In this document: positions 25,599 through 34,099 of the stretch, piece after piece
How positions within the stretch are numbered: the stretch's first letter is position 1
How the letters are laid out: every line of letters starts with the position of its first letter
Origin: an uncultured Anaerofilum sp.
Lineage (GTDB): Bacteria; Bacillota; Clostridia; Oscillospirales; Ruminococcaceae
Length of the DNA: 64,000 nt
Direction: 5' to 3'
NCBI GenBank assembly: GCA_944385935.1
Contig: CALWZC010000012.1
Coordinates: 26,773-90,772, forward strand
Position numbers and translations under genes: made by a program
Notes under the pieces: generated by a model
The model's input: only the letters and a program-made list of their open reading frames with translations
The model's database searches: none
What the model was told of the DNA's origin: nothing

Positions 25599-28500
25599 AT
25601 GGAGTCCATTTGGGAAATATTAGGAATAGAACCTACACAGGATATTCAGCAGATAAAAGCAGTCTATGCGGCTCTTTCAAAAAAATATCATCCAGAAGAA
25701 AACCCAGAAATGTTTATGGAAGTGCTTCGTGCCTATCGGCAAGCAATAGATTTAGCAGAAAATAATGAACCCCTTTTGTGGGACTTTGACGATTCTGAGC
25801 AAAAGCCACAACAAGAACAAACACAAAGCATTCACTTCCAAACAGAAGAGCAAATCCAAGACCAAGATTTTTGGGAAGAACAAGTACAACAACAAACATG
25901 GGATTTTACCCATTTGTCCGATGAAGAAGAACAAATTGACTATGAAAATCAACCAGTAGGTCAAGCATTCATCAATCTTTATCAGGACAGTCAGCGCAGT
26001 AATGCAAAAGCATGGTTGGATTATTTTACATCTGAAGACTTTGTCAAGGTATGTGCAAAAAAAGAGTTTACCAGCTTTCTAAAGGAACAAGTTCTAAAAA
26101 GTGAACTGGAGTTGCCAAAAGAGTTTATTTCTGCACTGAACTGTGTATATGGATTTTATCTACACCCATCCCTAAAATGGCTTTCTTCTCAGGACAGTAT
26201 AGAGAATCCATCAGATATTCTAAATATTCTGGATGCTGCTAGTAAAAATATTTCCATGAAATATCCTGTTGACAATTATTTTGCCATACAGACCAGCTTT
26301 TTGGAATATTTTCGCCTTGTTTCTATCTGTAAAATGGCAGATTGGCAACCAAAGGTGATACAACATGTGCAAACAATTATAAACAGATATGATGCTAGCT
26401 ATATCAAAGAACGCTGTGTGTCCAGACAGTATAGCGAAACCGAGCGTCACCCCATGGGATTAAAGCTGTTGGCCTATGCTTTTCAGTGGCTGAGCTTTCC
26501 AGAGGAAATTTATATTTATACTTGGAAATCTTTGGATTTAAAAAGTGCAAAATATGGAAGAAAACAAATTTGGTATGGTGGAATCCGTGCAGCTATTTTG
26601 GAAAAATGCCCTTCCATAGAGGAAAAAATGGGGCCTAAATTTTTCCATCTAAAACGACTTTATGAAGAATATCGCCAAGCTTTTAACAATGAAATTACAA
26701 CGCCTATTTCCCAACAACTTCAGCAAGCACTGAACCGATTTTTTGAGGAACCATCTTTGTTAGCAGCATGCGAAAGTGTAACATTCTCTTGCGATACCAT
26801 GGAATATTGGTTTGCTTTTCCCCAGCATCCAGAATTTTTAAAGCAGCTAGAGAAGTTGTATCAGGAAAATCCTCAGTTTTATCAACGAGATATTTTGCTA
26901 GAGGAATTACAGGAGAAGTTGGAAACCATTCGCGTTGCACAAGAACGAGAGGAAGATGATGTTGCTCCTGCAGGGCTGGATTCCATACAACTGTCCTATC
27001 GTCCTTTTTTCCGTTATTGGCTAAACATTGCATACTATGACATGATGGAATCCTGTCCAGAATTATTTTGCCATTATTTGAAGAATAAAATGTCCTACTG
27101 TAAAAATTGGGCATATCAATTTACGAAGCAGGCAAAAAAATACCGGCACCAGATACATCTATTCGGCAAGGATATAATAGAAGTTGCTTTTTTCCCTTTG
27201 CACCAAGAGTATTTTATCAACAATACACCTTTATATCATCGCTGCCTTTCCTGGGATGATATTGCAAAAATAGCTGACAATACAGACTTTTTATTGTTGC
27301 TCCCTTTGGTAGATTGGGAACCAAACAGCTATAGGGAAGATGAAATTTTGTCCCAGATTGTTGCTCGTTTTCAAAATGCTCCTATTTGCGAAAAAGAAAA
27401 ATACTTCCTCGCTCGATATTTTACATCGGATATTTGCTGTCGTTTTGAGGAAATCCAAAAACCAGAAAGCACACCTATTACTGTATACAAGGAACATAAC
27501 GAGGAGTTGTATGGCTGTTATTGGACAAAAGAGCAAGGGGAACTGGTCTTTTTTAAACAAACCTTTGAAGGCATTCGCCCTGTTCCAGAACACCCTGTCC
27601 AAGAACTAACCCAACAGCAGAACAACTACCAAACGGTATTGAAACTGATAAAGCAGGGCTTTGGTCTTTTGTTACAAGATAGTTTTGTAAATCTGTCTAC
27701 CCTAAAAATTCTTCCTACAAAAGTATTTATAGAAAATCCATTGCAACATCCAACATTGGTGTTGGAACAAGAGGATATTACTAGAGAAGGGCTGCAAGAG
27801 GAAATAGAACGCTTTGTAAAAACAAAAGGCCGGCGGTTAGAGCTCTATTGGGAACAGATGGGAGGACAATCCTTAGTCATTCTACGAAATCCCTATAGTG
27901 AAAATTGCTATGCATGTTTGTACTTTTTAGATGGTGAGGATTCTTATGCTGCCTTACTTTCCAAACCAGAAATTTATGAAACGGTAGACTCTGAATGGGT
28001 AGAATATGTTCCTTTTGGCCGTGGGAAATTGCCTATATACAATATTTTTGAAAACCCAATTTGGATGGTGAAACAACTCTGTCCGCTACTGTACATGATA
28101 GGTTTTGGTAAACTACCACCTGCATCTGTCACGGTAGGGAATGGGAACCCAGAATATAGTAGCAGAAAATATGTTTGGTCAACAGAGGTAAATCTCCACA
28201 AAGGAAAACCTACCTATCGTTTGCAAAAAATGAAACTAGGTGGATTTGGAGTAGACCGAATGATTACAACACAAGCATCCCTGCAAGCAAAATTTCTAAT
28301 GCCAGTTCCGCCTATGTATATGGAAAAAATATCTACAGAGGGAACATTATCCAGCATGAAAATTTCTCCTGTGAATCAACATTTGGTTCATCTTGCTTTG
28401 GCGCAATATCTGCAAAATGACATACAAAAACTTCGGTTAAGTTGGCAATGGATGAATGACCAAGGAAATACCTACCATACCCATATTGTTTTGTTAAAAG

Positions 28501-28832
28501 AGGAACAAAATTATGCAATGTTGTACTTGAATGATGATAGGGAAGAAGTGCACACATTGGTAGGGGATGTATATCAGTACATTAACTGTGAACATACCCC
28601 GAAGAAAACGACTATACAAAACTATACCACACCTGTTTATAACATTCATTACGATGTTGTTGCCATCCGCTACTATTTAGATTTATTGCTGGATTCTATG
28701 AAAGAACAACCAGTATTGGCAATGCAAAACTGTACCAGAGGACACACCTATGATTTTTCCGATGGGCTAGATACAGGAAAACGTAAAAAATCCTATCAAA
28801 ATATTCGTGATTTGTTTATTCCAAAAGATTAA
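25599..28832 (+). CDS. Very large J-domain protein, partner of the adjacent Hsp70
   Basis: 1077 residues from the ATG at 25599 (GGAGGAATAAA upstream), two bases after the Hsp70 stop. Residues 1-60 form a J domain: SIWEILGIEP, IKAVYAALSKKYHPE, then FMEVLRAYRQAIDLAE. The invariant HPD is HPE at residues 31-33. A Gln/Glu-rich linker (about 70-125) leads to about 950 residues with no family recognised. It has Trp/Tyr-rich helices and later strands such as YACLYFLDGEDSYAALL and NYAMLYLNDDREEVHTL, which look like two copies of a similar beta unit. No membrane segment is seen. The large part may bind a client and recruit the Hsp70. A strong terminator ends the unit. Confidence 0.8.
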   Translation: MESIWEILGIEPTQDIQQIKAVYAALSKKYHPEENPEMFMEVLRAYRQAIDLAENNEPLLWDFDDSEQKPQQEQTQSIHFQTEEQIQDQDFWEEQVQQQTWDFTHLSDEEEQIDYENQPVGQAFINLYQDSQRSNAKAWLDYFTSEDFVKVCAKKEFTSFLKEQVLKSELELPKEFISALNCVYGFYLHPSLKWLSSQDSIENPSDILNILDAASKNISMKYPVDNYFAIQTSFLEYFRLVSICKMADWQPKVIQHVQTIINRYDASYIKERCVSRQYSETERHPMGLKLLAYAFQWLSFPEEIYIYTWKSLDLKSAKYGRKQIWYGGIRAAILEKCPSIEEKMGPKFFHLKRLYEEYRQAFNNEITTPISQQLQQALNRFFEEPSLLAACESVTFSCDTMEYWFAFPQHPEFLKQLEKLYQENPQFYQRDILLEELQEKLETIRVAQEREEDDVAPAGLDSIQLSYRPFFRYWLNIAYYDMMESCPELFCHYLKNKMSYCKNWAYQFTKQAKKYRHQIHLFGKDIIEVAFFPLHQEYFINNTPLYHRCLSWDDIAKIADNTDFLLLLPLVDWEPNSYREDEILSQIVARFQNAPICEKEKYFLARYFTSDICCRFEEIQKPESTPITVYKEHNEELYGCYWTKEQGELVFFKQTFEGIRPVPEHPVQELTQQQNNYQTVLKLIKQGFGLLLQDSFVNLSTLKILPTKVFIENPLQHPTLVLEQEDITREGLQEEIERFVKTKGRRLELYWEQMGGQSLVILRNPYSENCYACLYFLDGEDSYAALLSKPEIYETVDSEWVEYVPFGRGKLPIYNIFENPIWMVKQLCPLLYMIGFGKLPPASVTVGNGNPEYSSRKYVWSTEVNLHKGKPTYRLQKMKLGGFGVDRMITTQASLQAKFLMPVPPMYMEKISTEGTLSSMKISPVNQHLVHLALAQYLQNDIQKLRLSWQWMNDQGNTYHTHIVLLKEEQNYAMLYLNDDREEVHTLVGDVYQYINCEHTPKKTTIQNYTTPVYNIHYDVVAIRYYLDLLLDSMKEQPVLAMQNCTRGHTYDFSDGLDTGKRKKSYQNIRDLFIPKD

Positions 28833-28862
28833 ACCAACCAATAAAATCGTTTTAGTTTGTAG

Positions 28863-28900
28863 AAAAACCAGCTTCAGTTTCATTCCTGAAGCTGGTTTTT
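28863..28900. terminator. Perfect bidirectional terminator
   Basis: AAAAACCAGCTTCAG (28863-28877) pairs perfectly with CTGAAGCTGGTTTTT (28886-28900) around an eight-base loop. It has A5 on one side and T5 on the other, so it serves both the J-domain gene and the convergent SDR operon. Confidence 0.95.
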
Positions 28901-28966
28901 GATGTAGATAGGAAAACGAATAAAAAATAAGAAATTTTGGATAGATTATATTGTGGATATATGCCA

Positions 28967-29629
28967 TCAGTTTGTTTGTTCTGGCCATATAAAATTGCAA
29001 TTTCCTGCTTCCAATCCGTCAATTAAAATATTTTGTCCAGTACAGAATCGATTAGTGACAGAAATAAAATAAACCCATTCCGCAGCTTCCTCCACGCTCA
29101 TCCATCGTTTTAAAGGGGTAAGATTCATAATCTCATTCCACAAAGCGGGATTCTCCATAACAGGTCTGTTCAATTCTGTCATAACACCTCCAAAATCTAA
29201 ACTGTTGCAGGTTGCCTGATACTTTGCAACCCGCATGGCAACATTTTTGGTGTACGCAAGTACACCACCTTTGCTGGCAGCATATTCAGGAAATTCTGAA
29301 CCAGTATGTCCACTAGCAGACCCAATCATTACAATGGATTTAATTTCTGGATGTATCCCATAATGTTCTGTTATGGATATTGTACCCTTTAGATTGATGT
29401 CAATGTCATCGTTATTTTGTACACCTGCATTGTTGACAATAATGTTCATAGCTGGAAGTTCTGGATAGATGTCTTTATTTCTAATATCTAGGCAAAAATG
29501 TGTATAATTTTCATCCACAACTGTAGAGTCTTTCCAATCGAAGCCATACACACGATGTCCTTTTTTTAGGAAATATTCGGCGCAGCCCTTTCCAATTCCT
29601 GAACAGGTTCCAGTAATCAATATATTCAT
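28967..29629 (-). CDS. Short-chain dehydrogenase/reductase in the preQ1-riboswitch operon
   Basis: 220 residues. The cofactor loop is ILITGTCSGIGKGCAEYF (residues 3-20), the structural motif is VNNAGVQ near residue 66, and the catalytic pair is in YAASKGG near residue 115 with a serine upstream in MIGSASG. These are classical SDR features; an NAD(H) preference is suggested by the aspartate after the second strand (VYGFDWKD). The 220-residue length and sequence recall small 3-alpha-hydroxysteroid-dehydrogenase-like SDRs. It is third in the nucleoside hydrolase/S-component operon, so the substrate may derive from queuosine, whose side chain carries two hydroxyls. That is inference. Confidence 0.85.
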   Translation of the reverse strand: MNILITGTCSGIGKGCAEYFLKKGHRVYGFDWKDSTVVDENYTHFCLDIRNKDIYPELPAMNIIVNNAGVQNNDDIDINLKGTISITEHYGIHPEIKSIVMIGSASGHTGSEFPEYAASKGGVLAYTKNVAMRVAKYQATCNSLDFGGVMTELNRPVMENPALWNEIMNLTPLKRWMSVEEAAEWVYFISVTNRFCTGQNILIDGLEAGNCNFIWPEQTN

Positions 29630-29644
29630 TTTGAAAACACTCCT

Positions 29645-30184
29645 TTAATTTCTACGGGTTGCTTTTACTAGTGCTGAAACAAAATAGAGGCATATAACAC
29701 GGTCAATATAATCTGTAACCACCTGAACTACAAAAGAGCTTCCAACCATTCCAAGTGGTGTTTGTGCAAGCAACTGAACCAGAAGGGATGAGCCAGAAGA
29801 AGTAATACCTCCAAATAGAAACGCTGTTATACACGCACTTGCAATGGTAGATGGAATGGTAATTACAGCAGCAGCAATTAGAATCCACCATTTTTGAGGA
29901 TTGTATTTTTTGTATACCAATCCAGTTATAAAGCCCAGTATAATTCCTACTGGGGCATAATATAAGGAGTAAATATCCACTGTCACACCCATTAAAAGAC
30001 CACTTAAAACACTGGGAAGCATCCCATATAGTGGGCCAAGGCTAATAGCTATAAACATGGTTCCAATGCTATCCAAGTAGATAGGCAATCTTAAAAACAG
30101 TGCAATTTGGCCCCCTATGAAGTTGATACAAATTGCAAAGGCAACAAAACAAAGATTACGAACCGAAATTTTTCCCGTTTTCAT
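29645..30184 (-). CDS. ECF transporter S component (vitamin/nucleobase-type uptake)
   Basis: 179 residues with five to six membrane segments, including NLCFVAFAICINFIGGQIALF, GLLMGVTVDIYSL and WWILIAAAVITIPSTIASA. The pattern LPIYLDSIGTMFIAISLGPLYG matches ECF-type S components, which capture small substrates and work with a shared EcfAAT energising module (not in this window). The riboswitch upstream and the nucleoside hydrolase before it suggest queuosine, queuine or preQ1 as the ligand. The sequence does not look like the QueT (DUF988) S components, so it may be another queuosine-type family. The gaps to both neighbours are 15-17 bases. Confidence 0.8.
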   Translation of the reverse strand: MKTGKISVRNLCFVAFAICINFIGGQIALFLRLPIYLDSIGTMFIAISLGPLYGMLPSVLSGLLMGVTVDIYSLYYAPVGIILGFITGLVYKKYNPQKWWILIAAAVITIPSTIASACITAFLFGGITSSGSSLLVQLLAQTPLGMVGSSFVVQVVTDYIDRVICLYFVSALVKATRRN

Positions 30185-30201
30185 AAAAATTGAAACACCC
30201 C

Positions 30202-31176
30202 TTACACAATATCCTGCAATATGTCAAGTTGCTCTACATCAATTTCCAACACTCTTGAAAAAAATAATTCAAAAAAGCGTTTGGTGTCTGTCTTTGTGAG
30301 AACTTTGGCATTTGCTTTTTTTCTATAAAAATTCATGGCATCTACTACAGTTTGTCCCATAGAAATGCCCTGTGTTTCTACCTGCACAAAAGAGTCAAAT
30401 CCATCACATATACTTTTATCCAGAAAATAAGCTACAGCAAGTGGGTCATTGATAACACATCCAATAATGTGTTCCCATTGCCAGTGAAAATCAAAATAGA
30501 ATTTTGTAATTTTTCGGACAAACATACCTATCTCTTGATTTAGGCGGCACATATACTCCAATATTGTGGGGGTCAAAACAATTTCTCTCGTTACATCTAA
30601 CCCAACCATATGAATTTGTTTACCTGCTGCATACATGGTTTCATAGACAAGTGCTGCTGCATCTGGGTCGCACCAATAGTTGTACTCTGCAACAGGTGAG
30701 CAGTTTCCATGGCTCTTATAGGAACCACCCATGGAAACTAGTTCATCAATTTGCAAAAATGCTTCTTTGTCTACTTTAATCAGTTCTGCAAGGTTTGTCA
30801 TAGGGCCTAAAGCAATTATGGATATTTTATCTTGCTTCAATGTGTGTGATAGAAATTCTGCTGCACACATTTCCTGATGATATCCGGCCACATCGGGAAG
30901 AAAACTTTCTCCAAGTCCATCTGGGCCATGTGTGTCCAATGCATTAACATATTCCCGCTTTATTGGCTTATCTGCGCCAATATAAACCGGAATATCCAAG
31001 CGTCCCATCTGCTGCAAAACCTTTTTTGCATTTTCAAATCCCATTTCTACTGGTGCATTTCCGCATACAATTGTGATGCCAACTACTTCCATCTCTGAAG
31101 ACTGTAATGCTAGCATAATTGCAAGGCTATCATCAATACCCGGGTCACAGTCAATAATTACTTTTCTTTTTCTCAT
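30202..31176 (-). CDS. Nucleoside hydrolase (candidate queuosine hydrolase)
   Basis: 324 residues from the ATG at 31176, five bases after GGAGGG; an earlier start at 31236 would lie in the terminator hairpin. The calcium-binding signature IIDCDPGIDDSLAIMLAL opens the protein, and further family motifs follow: ITIVCGNAPVEMGFENA, DIPVYIGADKP, THGPDGLG and ISIIALGPMTNLAEL. It cleaves ribonucleosides to base plus ribose. Being first after a preQ1-I riboswitch, it is best read as a queuosine hydrolase of the type described in Clostridioides difficile salvage (QueK); general purine/pyrimidine use is the alternative. Confidence 0.9.
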   Translation of the reverse strand: MRKRKVIIDCDPGIDDSLAIMLALQSSEMEVVGITIVCGNAPVEMGFENAKKVLQQMGRLDIPVYIGADKPIKREYVNALDTHGPDGLGESFLPDVAGYHQEMCAAEFLSHTLKQDKISIIALGPMTNLAELIKVDKEAFLQIDELVSMGGSYKSHGNCSPVAEYNYWCDPDAAALVYETMYAAGKQIHMVGLDVTREIVLTPTILEYMCRLNQEIGMFVRKITKFYFDFHWQWEHIIGCVINDPLAVAYFLDKSICDGFDSFVQVETQGISMGQTVVDAMNFYRKKANAKVLTKTDTKRFFELFFSRVLEIDVEQLDILQDIV

Positions 31177-31189
31177 TTTTTCCCTCCAT

Positions 31190-31230
31190 AAAAAAATGCT
31201 TTTGTTTATCCTCCCAATAAACAAAAGCAT
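31190..31230 (-). terminator. Riboswitch expression platform: leader terminator
   Basis: On the minus strand ATGCTTTTGTTTAT and its perfect complement (31217-31230 and 31196-31209) form a 14-bp stem around a TGGGAGG loop, followed by T7. It sits directly before the RBS of the nucleoside hydrolase gene, and after the preQ1 aptamer, so it can end transcription when the aptamer is occupied. Confidence 0.9.
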
Positions 31231-31238
31231 CAACAAAC

Positions 31239-31258
31239 AGACCTACTTTCGTAGGTCT
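31239..31258 (-). other. Leader hairpin between aptamer and terminator
   Basis: AGACCTAC and GTAGGTCT pair perfectly around a GAAA tetraloop (minus strand), lying between the preQ1 aptamer and the terminator. It may steer folding of the expression platform. Confidence 0.6.
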
Positions 31259-31278
31259 ACTATTTCATGATTCATTTT

Positions 31279-31315
31279 GCCTAGTTTTTTATACTGGGAG
31301 GTTTTCGAACCAGTT
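31279..31315 (-). ncRNA. PreQ1 class I riboswitch aptamer
   Basis: The minus strand reads AACTGGTTCGAAAACCTCCC (from 31315), then AGTATAAAAAACTAGGC. This fits the class I preQ1 aptamer: stem P1 ACTGG (31310-31314) pairs with CCAGT (31293-31297), a C-rich loop segment follows, and an A-rich tail, ATAAAAAACTA, forms the H-type pseudoknot (AGG of the tail with CCT of the loop). The aptamer is about 35 nt, as usual. It lies upstream of a terminator and the nucleoside hydrolase/S-component/SDR operon, so it should repress the operon when preQ1 is abundant. Confidence 0.85.
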
Positions 31316-31444
31316 GCCATTTCATCATAGCATAGTTTATCTGATAATACAAGTTTAAGTTGAAGCGAAAGTAATATGATAAAAACAGCACATAGGGGAA
31401 AGTAGAAATGGTTGTTTTAGCTCAATTTGTTAACAGCTTGCAAT

Positions 31445-31822
31445 TTATCTCAAACTTCCATCATCATTAAAAATTTTTTTAAGAGCATTTTCTGTTAGAA
31501 TTATAGACAATAGCAGTGTTACTGCCTGTACGGATATAATCACCAAAGAAAAAAATCCAATTTCATCTACACTGCTATTTGTAAATGGCAGTTGTACCAA
31601 AGCAGTTAGAATAGCCAGAATCCACCCAGCTTTCCAGCATAGCCGCCCACAGTAGTTATGAGCAAACTTCCAAGTGTCCATATTTTTCATAGAGCGTTTT
31701 GTGCGATAACCAGAAATAGGGTTAATATTATGGGGACAATGTTTCCACATCCTATAACCTGCAATAATCATTGTTGCAGGAACAAGCATATTGCATACAA
31801 ACATAAACCACCAAAAACCCAT
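31445..31822 (-). CDS. SdpI-like membrane protein
   Basis: 125 residues from the ATG at 31822, which has a usable RBS spacing (GAAGGG nine bases before); an ATG at 31831 lies directly against the RBS. The core GYRTKRSMKNMDTWKFAHNYCG (split here near residues 38-58) is the SdpI/YhfL family signature. There are about four membrane segments. SdpI in Bacillus protects against the SdpC toxin; most relatives are untested, so immunity is possible but not shown. It stands alone, between the riboswitch region and a strong terminator. Confidence 0.75.
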   Translation of the reverse strand: MGFWWFMFVCNMLVPATMIIAGYRMWKHCPHNINPISGYRTKRSMKNMDTWKFAHNYCGRLCWKAGWILAILTALVQLPFTNSSVDEIGFFSLVIISVQAVTLLLSIILTENALKKIFNDDGSLR

Positions 31823-31928
31823 AGTTTTCATCCCTTCTATTTTAAGGTATTAAAAAATCTTGATGTATCATTCACTTTAACGAAATAAATATTACCATAG
31901 ATTTGTGAATAATTCTATCCCTAAAGGC

Positions 31929-31965
31929 AGAAGCCACCTGAACAGAAACTGTTCAGGTGGCTTCT
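31929..31965. terminator. Perfect 16-bp hairpin
   Basis: AGAAGCCACCTGAACA (31929-31944) pairs with TGTTCAGGTGGCTTCT (31950-31965) around GAAAC. On the minus strand it lies just after the CMD-cupin gene, whose transcript it would end. Confidence 0.75.
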
Positions 31966-31998
31966 CAAATATAAATTATTTTTGATTTAATAATTTTC

Positions 31999-32751
31999 TT
32001 AGTTCAATTTACTATATTCCTCTTGGTCAACGGCCTCTAGCCATTGATTGGAGCAGCCCTCACCAGGTACCTCGATTGCCAAATGAGAAAACCAACTGTC
32101 AGGAGCAGCACCATGCCAGTGTTTCACCCCTGTTGGAATATTTACCACATCCCCCGGATGCAATTCTTGTGGAGCTTTTCCCCACTCTTGATAGTAGCCT
32201 CGGCCAGCTACACAGATTAAAATTTGACCACCACCTTTGTCAGCATGGTGAATATGCCAATTATTGCGACATTTGGGTTCAAAAGTTACATTGAAAATCC
32301 CTACCTGACTGCTGGAAAGTGGTGCAAGATAGCTTTGTCCAACAAAATACTGTGCAAAGGCATTATTGGGCTGTCCAATGGGGAAAATCATACTGTTTTC
32401 ATGGGCAGATTTTCCGCCATCATTGCCATCTTCTTTGTAAACCTCTTTTGCCATGTAAAAAGCTGCCCATGCTTTGGGCCAACCAGCATAGAAAGCAGCA
32501 TGTGTCAAAATTTCAGCCATTTCTGTTTTGGTTATGCCATTTTTCTTTGCATTGAGTAAGTGATATTGAAAAGAGGAGTCAACCAACCCTTGTGACATTA
32601 AAGATACAACTGTAACCAGTGACCTATCACGCAAAGAAAGCAAATTTTCCCGACTCCAAACTTCACCAAACAATACATCATCATTCAACTGTGCAAACTT
32701 GGGTGCAAATTCTCCCAAGGCATCCCGTCCAGCTGTTTGTTTTACTGCCAT
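31999..32751 (-). CDS. Carboxymuconolactone decarboxylase-cupin fusion protein
   Basis: 250 residues. Residues about 5-105 are a CMD/AhpD-like domain (LSLRDRSLVTVVSLMSQG, THAAFYAGWPKAWAAFYMA; no CxxC, so not a classical AhpD peroxidase), and about 130-240 a cupin with metal-binding histidines (NNWHIHHADKGG, LHPGDVVNIPTGVKHWHG). Such fusions are common in gut Clostridia near LysR and flavodoxin/aldo-keto reductase genes and are thought to handle reactive or aromatic small molecules; the reaction is not known. It is the last gene of the minus-strand cluster opposite the LysR at 34100. Confidence 0.85.
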   Translation of the reverse strand: MAVKQTAGRDALGEFAPKFAQLNDDVLFGEVWSRENLLSLRDRSLVTVVSLMSQGLVDSSFQYHLLNAKKNGITKTEMAEILTHAAFYAGWPKAWAAFYMAKEVYKEDGNDGGKSAHENSMIFPIGQPNNAFAQYFVGQSYLAPLSSSQVGIFNVTFEPKCRNNWHIHHADKGGGQILICVAGRGYYQEWGKAPQELHPGDVVNIPTGVKHWHGAAPDSWFSHLAIEVPGEGCSNQWLEAVDQEEYSKLN

Positions 32752-32818
32752 AAAAAAATCCTCCTATTCTTTTGTAGAATGTTTAAGATACAGAATAATA
32801 AATCATCATCTAACCAAT

Positions 32819-33349
32819 TTACTCCTGAGTTTCAAGAGAAAAAGTTGCTTCAATAGTTCCTGTTCCCAGTTTATCCTTTAATCCAGAGGAATCACTAATT
32901 TTTGCCAATTTGGTGAAGTTCCAAGAATTTACCCCATAGTAAATGGTAATTTGGTTGCCTTGATATAATATTATGTCTCCCGGCTCAGTTGTAATTTTTG
33001 CATCTGTGCGGGTTAGTGTTGTTCCGAGAGGGCCAACCTTTTCAAACCCACCATAGTCCTTCATTGTAATTGTAATGGGGCCTTCTGCAAGCAATTCTCT
33101 AAATTCTTCCGCTGAAGGATTATCTGCAAAAGCTGCATAAAATGTATGTTCACCAATGGTAATTTTCAAAGAGCAATCCTCCTGATTTAACTCTGTTGTT
33201 TCTATGTCCTGACTAATAGAAGATTCTTGTTCCAATGCCGCAGAGGATGGGGAAGTGGATTCTTTGACAAAATTGCTTTCCTCGCTATGGCAACCAGAAA
33301 GTGTAAGAATCATAAAAAGAATGAAAAGCCCTTTTATCACCAGAATCAT
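32819..33349 (-). CDS. Cyclophilin-like fold lipoprotein
   Basis: 176 residues. The N-terminus [20 protein letters not shown] is a lipoprotein signal with lipobox LSGC. A Ser/Glu-rich linker follows, then, from about residue 60, a cyclophilin-like domain ([49 protein letters not shown]). This is the PF18050-type beta barrel without known isomerase activity, anchored to the outer face of the membrane. Its ATG overlaps the acetyltransferase stop by four bases (ATGA), so the two are coupled. Confidence 0.85.
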   Translation of the reverse strand: MILVIKGLFILFMILTLSGCHSEESNFVKESTSPSSAALEQESSISQDIETTELNQEDCSLKITIGEHTFYAAFADNPSAEEFRELLAEGPITITMKDYGGFEKVGPLGTTLTRTDAKITTEPGDIILYQGNQITIYYGVNSWNFTKLAKISDSSGLKDKLGTGTIEATFSLETQE

Positions 33350-33960
33350 ACCTCACATTCTTGGCTCATATTTAGTGATTCCATAGAAAAATCCTCCTTT
33401 ATATATCGCATAACTTTTGCAGGTACACCACCAACAATGGTATTTTCAGGTACATCTTTTGTGACAACAGCACCAGCTGCAACGATGGCACCATCACCAA
33501 TGGTAACACCGGGAAGAATGGTTGAATTGGAACCAATCCATACATTTTCCCCAATGTGGATAGGTTTGGGAATCATTGTACTTCGCTGATTTGGTGACAT
33601 GGCATGATTCAAAGTAGCCAAAACCACATTGTGTCCAATTAGCACACCATTTCCAATAAAAATACCCCCTTGGTCTTGGAATTTACATCCCATATTGATG
33701 AACACACCTTTGCCAATAGTAATATTTTTTCCGCAATCGGTGTAGAATGGGGGAAACAATCCAAAACTTTCGTCTACTTCCTTTCCAATTAGTTTGGAAA
33801 ACAGGGCTCGTAACTCAGAGGGCTCATGATACCCTGTGTTTATTTCTGTGGTAATCTTCAATGCCTCTTGACTTACAGTATGCATATATACATGCGTATC
33901 GCTGCCGCCTATAACTGGTGTACCACTATTCAAATGCTCTAAAAATTCTCTAAGCTCCAT
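33346..33960 (-). CDS. Sugar O-acetyltransferase (maltose/galactoside type, LbH fold)
   Basis: 204 residues. After an N-terminal maltose-acetyltransferase-like helical region, hexapeptide repeats form a left-handed beta helix: [46 protein letters not shown] and [17 protein letters not shown]. The catalytic histidine is in NHAM near residue 117 (family position). It transfers acetyl from acetyl-CoA to a sugar hydroxyl. It is first in the three-gene minus-strand cluster opposite the LysR regulator, so it is probably controlled by it. Confidence 0.9.
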   Translation of the reverse strand: MELREFLEHLNSGTPVIGGSDTHVYMHTVSQEALKITTEINTGYHEPSELRALFSKLIGKEVDESFGLFPPFYTDCGKNITIGKGVFINMGCKFQDQGGIFIGNGVLIGHNVVLATLNHAMSPNQRSTMIPKPIHIGENVWIGSNSTILPGVTIGDGAIVAAGAVVTKDVPENTIVGGVPAKVMRYIKEDFSMESLNMSQECEV

Positions 33961-34099
33961 TTTTTCCTCCAGATATATTTCTTCTATAAAATCAGTATAT
34001 CACCGCTGTTTTTCTATATCAAATACCTATAAAGAATAGTGAATTATGCTTGATAGGCATAGAAATTTGTGGTACTCTCTGGTTGTAGGAGGGATACTT

